Shown here: positions 1-5,138 of the stretch, one piece after another
Position numbering within the stretch: position 1 is the stretch's first letter
Layout: each line of letters starts with the position of its first letter
NCBI GenBank assembly: GCA_937975735.1
Contig: CALJUI010000274.1
Coordinates: 1 to 5,138 of the forward strand
Direction: 5' to 3'
Source: an uncultured Rubrivivax sp.
GTDB taxonomy: Bacteria; Pseudomonadota; Gammaproteobacteria; Burkholderiales; Burkholderiaceae_C
DNA length: 5,138 nt
Made by a program: the position numbers and the translations under genes
The notes under the pieces: model-generated
Told to the model about the DNA's origin: nothing
Databases searched by the model: none
The model's input: the letters and a program-made list of their open reading frames with translations, nothing else

Positions 1-1
1 T

Positions 2-550
2 GCCGCCGAAGACGCTGCGGTGCCGCACCGGTACCGCTTGATCGAAGGCGCGTTGCCCGACGGCCTGGAACTGGATGCCGACTCCGGCGAGATCCGCGGC
101 CGCCCGGCGCGACCGGGCACCCACCGCTTCGTGCTCGAGGCGACCGATCGCCAGGGCCGCCGCAGCGTCCGGGCCTTCGAGCTGTTCATCGACGAATCGG
201 CCGGGGTCGCCCACGAGGCGCCCGGCCAGGGCCTGCGCAAGGGCCGGGGGGCGCTGTCGGCCACGGCCCAGGGCGAGGCGGACCTGTCGACCCTGCTGGC
301 AAGGGTCGCGGCCATGCCCGAGGGCAGCTGGCTGCGCGTCAACCTGAACGCGTATGCCGACGTCTGGACGCCTGCAGAGTTGCGCCCGATGTTCGGCAAG
401 AGCAACCCGACACCGCACGCCATCATCGAGGCCTGGAGCGGCTTTGCCTGGGACAGCAAGCGGGGCAACCTGTTCCTGTATGGCGGCGGGCACGCGAACT
501 TCCCGGGCACCGACACTCACTTCTGTCACGGCAGCACGCAACGTTGGTAG
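2..550 (+). CDS. N-terminal part of a split kelch/Ig-like surface protein (5' end outside window, ends at premature amber)
   Basis: The frame is open from base 2, so the start codon lies upstream; the GTG at 20 sits in mid-domain and is not a credible start. Visible residues about 10-64 carry the signature of a putative-Ig (He_PIG-like, cadherin-like) domain: a G-x-LP-x-GLxLD core, then SGEIRGRP, a PGTHRFVLEATD strand and a final FELFID strand. A linker rich in G, A and R follows. Residues about 80-182 begin a kelch/galactose-oxidase-like propeller, with the blade motif FAWDSKRGNLFLYGGGHANF near residues 148-167. The frame stops at TAG (548-550) inside that blade. The next codons in the same frame (RASLPSE, then the ORF starting at 572) continue the fold. 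The fragment is therefore the N-terminal piece of one larger protein rather than a complete gene. It is probably exported, but the signal peptide region is outside the window. The domain call is from motif recognition; the substrate is unknown. Confidence 0.75.
   Translation, partial: AAEDAAVPHRYRLIEGALPDGLELDADSGEIRGRPARPGTHRFVLEATDRQGRRSVRAFELFIDESAGVAHEAPGQGLRKGRGALSATAQGEADLSTLLARVAAMPEGSWLRVNLNAYADVWTPAELRPMFGKSNPTPHAIIEAWSGFAWDSKRGNLFLYGGGHANFPGTDTHFCHGSTQRW
548..550 (+). other. In-frame amber (TAG) codon interrupting the propeller domain
   Basis: The codon follows TGG (W) in the run GSTQRW-stop-RASLPSEM. In kelch-like proteins of this kind the propeller strand normally ends W-(Q/E)-RASLPSE, so the TAG most plausibly replaces CAG or GAG by a single base change. 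The reading frame is unchanged on both sides, which argues against an indel. Either a nonsense mutation (pseudogene) or a base-call error would explain it; natural amber readthrough is much less likely in this kind of genome. Confidence 0.8.
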
Positions 551-571
551 CGGGCCTCGCTGCCCAGCGAG

Positions 572-2716
572 ATGGTCAAGACGCCGCTGGGCTACGTCAA
601 CGCCATCGACGGCGCGGCCCATGCCCCCGCGTCGGCCCACACGTACGACAACACCAACTACCTGCCCCGCCTGGACCGCATGCTGGTGCTCGGCGGCGCG
701 GCCGACCCCAACGGCTCGCACTACTACACGCAGGACACACCAGAAACGAAGCGCATCACCGGCCCGTACCTGTTCGACCCCAGCCGCGCCCATCCGGACC
801 GCGTCGGCGGCACCACCGGGTCGCACGTGCAGCGCGTGGCGCCCTACCCTGAGGTGATCGGCGGGCAGATGTGGCAGAACCGGGAGTCCTGGCTGCACGC
901 GTCGCCCACGTCGACCCCGCCTTCGGACGCGCTCTCCAACGGCTGCACCGGGTACGCCGAGGAGAACGGCAAGGACGTGGTCTACGTGCGCTCGCCCTAC
1001 CGGCTCTACCGGTACGAGGTCGGCGACCTGGGCAACCCAGCCTCGGACCGCTGGTCCCAGGTCGGGCGCTTCTACTACGCCGGTTCAGGCACCAAGGCCA
1101 GCTGCGCCTACGACCCGGTGCGCAAGTTCTTCGTGTCGACGCTGCCGCGCACGACGCAGCCCTTCGTGTTCTGGGACCTGCAGGCTGCCGCGGCCGGCAA
1201 CCGCGACATCATGGTCGCGCCGGCCGACCCCGGCGGCGCCTTCATGCCGCTGATCAGCTCGGGCGAGATCGACATCCGCCAGTGCGGCTTCGACCGCGAC
1301 CCGGTGCGCGACAACTTCCGCCTCTGGTGTGGTGGTGGGCGGGTGTGGACCTTGACGCCACCGTCGGCGCCGACGGCGACCGGGTGGACGATCGTCCAGG
1401 CCCCGGCGCCGGCCGGCGCGGTGCCCACCGAGAGCATCGGCACGGGCATCCTCGGGAAGTGGAAGTACATCGAGAACCTCGATGTCTTCATGGGCCTGCT
1501 CGATGCTGTGCAGGGCAACATCTGGGTCTACAAGCCCGTCGGCTGGACCAACCCCGGCAGCGGGAACCTGGCGCCGTCCGTCACGCTCACGGCGCCTCGG
1601 GACGGCGAACGCTTCACCGTCGGTGCCGACATCGCGCTGACCGCCGACGCGTTCGACGGCGACGGCAGCATCGCCCGCGTCGAGTTCTTCGCCGGCGCCA
1701 CCTTCCTCGGCGAGCGCACCGAGGCGCCGTACGGCATCGTCTGGTCCGGGGGCGGGGTCGGCACCCATGTGCTGACGGCACGCGCCACGGACGACCAGGG
1801 CGCATCACGCACGTCGGCCTCGGTCACGATCATGATCGACCCCGTGCCGTCGCCCAACGAGCCACCGGCCGTGGCGTGGGTCTCCCCTGCCGACGGCGCC
1901 GAGGTGATGTACGGCACGCCGGTGACGCTGGAGGTGGCGGCCAGCGATAGCGACGGAAGCGTCGTGCGGGTCGAGTACTTCTCCGGCGCGGGCAAGGTCG
2001 GCGAGGCCACGGTGGCGCCGTTCCAATTCGTCTGGACGCAGCCGCCCCTGGGCTCGCATGTGTTGACGGCCATCGCCACCGACGACGACGGCGCGACGAC
2101 GACATCGGAGGCGCGCACCCTGGTCGTCGTGCAGGGCAACAGCGGCCTGGTGACGTTGCAGCGCGGCGTCGGCGGGTCGGTGGTGGCAGACACCTATCTG
2201 AGCACCTACCACCAGACCTTGAACTTCGGCACGGCGCAGAACACGATCGACGAGAAGCAGCGCTACGCGTCCCTGTACCGCTTAGCGATCTTACAATCGG
2301 AAGGCGGCCCGGCGCCCGATGGCGCCCAGGTGACCTCGGCCGTGCTCTCGATCTACAAGTACACGGCCTACAACATGAACTACGCGCTGCACCGGGTGCT
2401 GGCGGACTGGGCGGAAGGGTCGGCCACCTGGCTGCAACGGACGCCCGGCCAGCCGTGGGCCACACCCGGGGCCAACGGGCTGGGCACCGACATCGCCGCG
2501 GCCGCGGAAGCAACCGCATCGGTGGGCTGGGACCCGGGTTGGCTGAACTTCGACGTCACCACGGCCGTGCAGGCCATGGGCACGGCGCCGGGCACCAACC
2601 GGGGTTGGCGGCTCGTCGGCACCGGCGGCTACGTCAACGGAGGCAAGAAGTTCTACACAAGCGAGTTCACCGGGGCGCCCGAACTCCGCCCGAAGCTCGT
2701 CGTGACCTACCAGTAG
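572..2716 (+). CDS. C-terminal part of the split protein: kelch-like propeller, two Ig-like domains, DNRLRE/CBM96-like domain
   Basis: This 714-residue ORF lies in the same frame as the upstream fragment and is separated from it only by the amber codon and seven sense codons. ATG 572 is the first usual start after the stop, but it has no good Shine-Dalgarno sequence. Residues 1-325 continue the propeller: SAHTYDNTNYLPRLDRMLVL followed by GGA (21-43), a CAYDPVRKFF strand, CGFDRDPVRDNFRLWCGGG, and a closing ENLDVFMGLLDAVQGNIWVY blade. Residues about 334-421 and 431-521 are two bacterial Ig-like (Big_17-type) repeats with the pattern D-x-DGS-x-x-RVE(F/Y)F, then GTHVLTA/GSHVLTA and ATDD. Residues about 527-714 match the DNRLRE/CBM96-like fold, with VADTYLST near the start, a YTAYNMNYALHRVL segment and a final RPKLVVTYQ strand. 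No C-terminal anchor or PEP-CTERM tail is seen. The likely role is an extracellular carbohydrate- or surface-binding protein. Catalysis of a galactose-oxidase type is possible but unsupported. On its own the ORF lacks a signal peptide, so it may be a non-functional remnant. Confidence 0.75.
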   Translation: MVKTPLGYVNAIDGAAHAPASAHTYDNTNYLPRLDRMLVLGGAADPNGSHYYTQDTPETKRITGPYLFDPSRAHPDRVGGTTGSHVQRVAPYPEVIGGQMWQNRESWLHASPTSTPPSDALSNGCTGYAEENGKDVVYVRSPYRLYRYEVGDLGNPASDRWSQVGRFYYAGSGTKASCAYDPVRKFFVSTLPRTTQPFVFWDLQAAAAGNRDIMVAPADPGGAFMPLISSGEIDIRQCGFDRDPVRDNFRLWCGGGRVWTLTPPSAPTATGWTIVQAPAPAGAVPTESIGTGILGKWKYIENLDVFMGLLDAVQGNIWVYKPVGWTNPGSGNLAPSVTLTAPRDGERFTVGADIALTADAFDGDGSIARVEFFAGATFLGERTEAPYGIVWSGGGVGTHVLTARATDDQGASRTSASVTIMIDPVPSPNEPPAVAWVSPADGAEVMYGTPVTLEVAASDSDGSVVRVEYFSGAGKVGEATVAPFQFVWTQPPLGSHVLTAIATDDDGATTTSEARTLVVVQGNSGLVTLQRGVGGSVVADTYLSTYHQTLNFGTAQNTIDEKQRYASLYRLAILQSEGGPAPDGAQVTSAVLSIYKYTAYNMNYALHRVLADWAEGSATWLQRTPGQPWATPGANGLGTDIAAAAEATASVGWDPGWLNFDVTTAVQAMGTAPGTNRGWRLVGTGGYVNGGKKFYTSEFTGAPELRPKLVVTYQ
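1571..2134 (+). repeat. Two tandem Ig-like domain repeats within the coding sequence
   Basis: Two units of about 90 codons (about 1571-1834 and 1862-2134) align at the protein level. Both carry an SP/AP-x-DG-x-x start, a D-x-DGS-(I/V)-x-RVE-(F/Y)-F strand, a G-(E/x)-x-x-AP-(Y/F) turn before VW, a G-(T/S)-HVLTA strand and ATDD-(Q/D)-GA. They are joined by a short proline-rich linker (PVPSPNEPPA). The DNA has diverged, so this is an old domain duplication rather than a recent tandem repeat. Such domains usually act as spacers that hold binding or catalytic modules away from the cell surface. Confidence 0.7.
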
Positions 2717-2738
2717 CGTTCGCCGTCATCGCACGGTC

Positions 2739-3677
2739 ATGCGCGCGGTGGAGACTGGGGCCCTCCACCAACCGGCCTCTCCCATGCACGACGCCCCAGG
2801 CCCCTTCTTCGTCGTCGGCGCCCAGCGCTCCGGCACGACGATGCTGCGACTGATGCTCAACCAGCATCCGGCGCTGCACGTCCCGTTCGAGTCGCGCTTC
2901 ATCCCGGACGTCGCGCGCGATCCCGACGCCGCAGCGCCGCTCGACGAGGCGCGGACCCGCCGGCTCCTGCAACGCATTGGGGAAGATCCCTTCGTCCGCA
3001 AGGGTGCGCTGCTGCCGGACCCCGACGCGGTGCTCGCGCGGCGCCCTGCCACGTACGCGGACCTGGTCGACGCCATGTTCAGCCACCTGGCAGCTGCCCA
3101 GGGCAAGTCGCGCTGGGGCGACAAGACCCCCAGCTACGTGCTGGAGATGGAGACGCTGTGGCGCCTGTTCCCGGGCGCGCGTTTCGTGCACCTGATCCGG
3201 GACGGGCGCGACGTGGCCTTGTCGCTGCGCGGCGTGTCGTGGGGCTCCCGTGACATGCTGCGGGTGGCGCAGGACTGGCGATGGAAGCTTCCGCTCGGGC
3301 GCAAGCTCGGCGCAATGAGCCGGGGGCGCGACCTGGCGGTGCACTACGAGCAGCTGGTCCAGGACTCGCCGGCGACGCTGCGCTCGATCTGCGCGTTCCT
3401 GGGCGAGCCCTACGAGGAGGCGATGCTGGACTACCACCGGCATGCGGAAGCACAGATGCCGGCCGAGAGCCTGCGTTGGCATCGCTCGTCGATCTCCGCC
3501 CCCGATCCGTCGAAGGCCGGCATGTGGCGCCAGGCGATGAGCCGCGCCGACCAGCGTGTCTTCGACGACGCCGCCGGACCGCTGCTGCAGGACCTGGGTT
3601 ACGAGCGCAGCACGGCGCCGCGCACGGTGGCCAGCCGCGTCAAGTTCGCGAGGTACGCGCTGTTCGGTCACGCATGA
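2739..3677 (+). CDS. PAPS-dependent sulfotransferase (Sulfotransfer_3-like)
   Basis: The 312-residue protein is predicted to transfer a sulfuryl group from 3'-phosphoadenylyl sulfate to a hydroxyl or amine, most likely on a glycan. Residues 23-36 (FFVVGAQRSGTTML) form the 5'-phosphosulfate-binding loop. RWGDKTPSYV lies at 125-134. Residues 150-162 (VHLIRDGRDVALS) form the 3'-phosphate-binding motif, with R154 and S162 in the usual places. The C-terminal half has the typical Y-E-x-L-V-x-D-x-x-x-TL-x-x-I-C-x-FLGEP segment and the late W-R-x-x-(M/L) region. The length is normal for the family. No signal peptide or membrane segment is visible, so it should be cytoplasmic. The start is uncertain: ATG 2739 and ATG 2784 (residue 16) both lack a clear ribosome site, and the conserved core begins after both. 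The gene lies 22 bases after the Ig-like gene on the same strand and overlaps the convergent acetyltransferase by 10 bases. The acceptor cannot be told from sequence. Confidence 0.88.
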   Translation: MRAVETGALHQPASPMHDAPGPFFVVGAQRSGTTMLRLMLNQHPALHVPFESRFIPDVARDPDAAAPLDEARTRRLLQRIGEDPFVRKGALLPDPDAVLARRPATYADLVDAMFSHLAAAQGKSRWGDKTPSYVLEMETLWRLFPGARFVHLIRDGRDVALSLRGVSWGSRDMLRVAQDWRWKLPLGRKLGAMSRGRDLAVHYEQLVQDSPATLRSICAFLGEPYEEAMLDYHRHAEAQMPAESLRWHRSSISAPDPSKAGMWRQAMSRADQRVFDDAAGPLLQDLGYERSTAPRTVASRVKFARYALFGHA

Positions 3678-4513
3678 CCCGGCTCCAGGCTGAACATCAG
3701 GCGCCCGTCCGGGCCATGACGGTCCACGAGCGTGGCGAGCTCGTCGCAGCCGACCATCGACAGCATCGTGTTGCCCAGGCGGCGGCGGCGCAGCACGCCC
3801 TGCTGCTCGGCCAGGTGCCAGAGCGGGCGCTCGTCCCGATGCTGCCGGGATGCGTCGCTGAGCACGCGCGTGGGCACGGCCCGCGCCTGCCCCTGGGCGT
3901 CGATGACGACGCCTTCCAGGCTTGCCTCGTCGTACAGCGGAAACGGTAGCGCCGACGCCAGTCGGTCCTCGAGGAAGTGCGTGAAAGTGATCGCCTCCGG
4001 CCCGCCCCCGATGCACAGCACCTTGGCCTGGCGCTCCAGCAGGCGCTGAAAGGGGCTGTGCGGGCCAAACGGCCGATCCGTCTCGGCATGCCCCTGCACG
4101 AAGGACTCTGCGGTCGCGCCCCAGGCGAGCAGCGGGTGCGTGGGGCTGGCGCTGCGCAGCACGTCCTTCCCGCGGCGGAACACCTCGGACACGAGGCCCA
4201 TGCGCGACGGGCTGAAGCGCAACTTCAGCGGCTCGCCACGCTGGAGGTAGGCCCGGGAGGAGTCGGTGTAGGTCATGGACGGCATGACGAGCAGGCCCTG
4301 CGGGCCCACGGCGTCCTTCAGCGCAGCGATGAGCTCCACCGGCCGGCCGACGTAGCCGCTCAGCGCCGGCAGCGCCGCATGCACCATGAGCCAGTCGCCC
4401 TGGCGCACACCCATCTCGCGCAGCGCACGCGAGAGGGCGGGCGCGTCGAAGCTGCGGAACCGCGCGACCCAGGCCGCCTTGGCCCGGAAGCGCCACTGGC
4501 GCAACAGGCTCAT
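3668..4513 (-). CDS. AAC(3) family N-acetyltransferase, probably a glycan/amino-sugar acetyltransferase
   Basis: The 281-residue protein has the layout of the Antibiotic_NAT (aminoglycoside 3-N-acetyltransferase) family, which moves acetyl from acetyl-CoA to an amine. Visible family features are GDWLMVHAALPALSGYVG (39-56), LLVMPSMTY (74-82), the F-x-P-x-x-x-G-x-(V/I)-(S/x)-E-x-F-R-R run (100-114), and RSASPTHPLLAWG with H126-P127 (120-132). Next come FGPHSPF (149-155), KVLCIGGG (164-171) and THFLED (178-183). The histidines of HP and of THxLE, and the acidic residue in the latter, are the positions usually tied to catalysis. The usual 'FDP..TP' block reads FSPSRMG, so it has drifted. The start ATG (4513) is three bases after the stop of the upstream toroid gene, which implies a shared transcript and probably coupled translation. 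Distant members of this family are often found in surface-polysaccharide loci. With a sulfotransferase next door I favour an amino-sugar substrate over drug resistance, but this is inference. Confidence 0.85.
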   Translation of the reverse strand: MSLLRQWRFRAKAAWVARFRSFDAPALSRALREMGVRQGDWLMVHAALPALSGYVGRPVELIAALKDAVGPQGLLVMPSMTYTDSSRAYLQRGEPLKLRFSPSRMGLVSEVFRRGKDVLRSASPTHPLLAWGATAESFVQGHAETDRPFGPHSPFQRLLERQAKVLCIGGGPEAITFTHFLEDRLASALPFPLYDEASLEGVVIDAQGQARAVPTRVLSDASRQHRDERPLWHLAEQQGVLRRRRLGNTMLSMVGCDELATLVDRHGPDGRLMFSLEPGHA

Positions 4514-4516
4514 CGG

Positions 4517-5138
4517 TCAGCCGGCCCGGCGAACGTCCAGCTCCAGCATGTTCGCGTCGACCATGAACTTGGCGGCCCAGTTCAAGTACTCGTACCGCCC
4601 GTAGCCCCCGTCGACCGGGAACGACCCCTTGACGCCGCCACGCACCTCGTCCGGGCCCATCATGTCGAGCGTGCTTCGCACGAAGGCGTTGAGCACGAAC
4701 CCGCGGTCCCGGTAGACGGCCTCGCCGGTGCGCTGGTAGAGCATCAGCAGACAGTGCGCGATCTGGACGCTGCCGGTCAGGCACACATAGTCTGCCGCCG
4801 GCCGCCACTGCGGGTCCAGTTGCCCAGGCAGCCAACCGTCGGCGCGAATGGCCGGCAGCAGGCCGTCGGCCGTGCGCCGCGCCGCCGCCAGCAGGGCAGG
4901 GTCGTCGGACAGCCGGTGCCCCTCGATCACACCGCGCAGCACGTAGCCGATGGTGTGCGTCAGCGGTCGCTGGGGGTCGCTGAGGCAGTTGTCCGCGAAC
5001 CAGCCGTTGGGCTGCTGCTTGCTCAAGGCCCAGGCCACGTTGCGCAGACCCGCCGCGCCGTAGCCGTGTCCAGGCGCCACCCGTTCGGCCTCGAACAGGC
5101 CCCATGCCACATGGGTCTCGTAGGCCTTCTCGCCCGGC
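4517..5138 (-). CDS. Alpha/alpha-toroid-like protein of unknown function, C-terminal part (start outside window)
   Basis: The frame remains open to the right edge of the window, so only the last 206 residues are seen; the GTG at 5110 is internal (preceded in frame by EKAYETH). The sequence is helical and repeats a hairpin pattern: a helix with AAxRTADGLL or LRNVAWAL, then a turn containing G-W, as in QPNGWFADN and RADGWLPGQL. This is what (alpha/alpha)6 toroid or six-hairpin glycosidase-like proteins look like. Conserved-looking blocks are PLTHTIGYVLRG, VCLTGSVQIAHCLL and, near the C-terminus, GGVKGSFPVDGGYGRYEYLN followed by WAAKFMVDANMLEL. I recognise the type from polysaccharide-locus hypothetical proteins but cannot assign a reaction. 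Sugar lyase, hydrolase and epimerase activities are all possible for the fold, and none is shown. It is the first visible gene of a leftward operon with the acetyltransferase, whose start follows after three bases. Confidence 0.75.
   Translation of the reverse strand, partial: PGEKAYETHVAWGLFEAERVAPGHGYGAAGLRNVAWALSKQQPNGWFADNCLSDPQRPLTHTIGYVLRGVIEGHRLSDDPALLAAARRTADGLLPAIRADGWLPGQLDPQWRPAADYVCLTGSVQIAHCLLMLYQRTGEAVYRDRGFVLNAFVRSTLDMMGPDEVRGGVKGSFPVDGGYGRYEYLNWAAKFMVDANMLELDVRRAG

Noticed and set aside
548..550. Pyrrolysine or programmed amber recoding
   Set aside because: No pyl genes or recoding stem-loop are visible, and the apparent ancestral residue (Q or E) is one base away. Mutation or base error is simpler.
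2089..2106. GAC/GACG-rich stretch resembling a microsatellite
   Set aside because: It encodes the ATDDDGA motif of the second Ig-like domain and the repeat is imperfect. There is no sign of slippage or phase variation.
1085..2519. Several antisense and alternative-frame ORFs of 135-359 codons inside the Ig-like gene
   Set aside because: All lie opposite or across the well-supported domains and have low-complexity R/A/P/G compositions, so they are G+C shadows.
2717..2738. Possible promoter or terminator between the Ig-like gene and the sulfotransferase
   Set aside because: The 22-base gap has no -35/-10-like pair and no stem-loop. Read-through transcription is more likely.
3703..3714. Short inverted repeat GCCCG-TC-CGGGC near the convergent gene ends
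   Set aside because: The loop would be only two bases, no T run follows, and it lies within the acetyltransferase coding region, so it is not a credible terminator.
2667..5105. An 812-codon open frame on the - strand crossing three genes
   Set aside because: It runs antisense to the sulfotransferase and in another frame of the two leftward genes. Its translation is Arg/Ala/Gly-rich and matches no fold. Long stop-free shadows are expected at this G+C.

Overview
This is a GC-rich stretch (well over 60% G+C by eye) with dense, high-GC-codon genes and almost no intergenic DNA. Codon use and gene content fit a beta-proteobacterium of the Burkholderiales type. That placement is an inference from style and content, because no rRNA or other marker gene is present.

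Layout. On the + strand, positions 2-2716 form one reading frame broken by a single amber codon at 548-550. The encoded protein is a multidomain, probably exported beta-rich protein. Its order is a putative-Ig (He_PIG-like) domain, a kelch/galactose-oxidase-like beta-propeller, two tandem bacterial Ig-like domains and a C-terminal DNRLRE/CBM96-like domain. The true start lies upstream of the window. A PAPS-dependent sulfotransferase (2739-3677) follows on the same strand after 22 bases. On the - strand, reading leftward, are the C-terminal part of an (alpha/alpha)-toroid-like protein of unknown function (4517-5138, start outside the window) and an AAC(3)-type N-acetyltransferase (3668-4513). 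These two are separated by 3 bases and surely co-transcribed. The sulfotransferase and the acetyltransferase converge, and their 3' ends overlap by 10 bases with no terminator visible.

How the genes may work together. A sulfotransferase, an amino-sugar-type N-acetyltransferase, an alpha-helical toroid protein and a large adhesin-like protein together look like the edge of an exopolysaccharide or surface-glycan locus. The two enzymes would decorate the glycan (O/N-sulfation, N-acetylation) and the beta-rich protein would be the exported surface partner. This is inferred from families and adjacency only.

The most notable oddity is the in-frame amber codon, with protein homology-like continuity on both sides. 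Two TTA codons lie nine bases apart in the same gene, where phenylalanine (TTC) would be expected. Together they suggest either gene decay with G:C-to-T:A changes or base errors in the sequence. There are no RNA genes, mobile elements, CRISPR arrays or gene-free stretches over 300 bases. I found no convincing case for a wholly new system.
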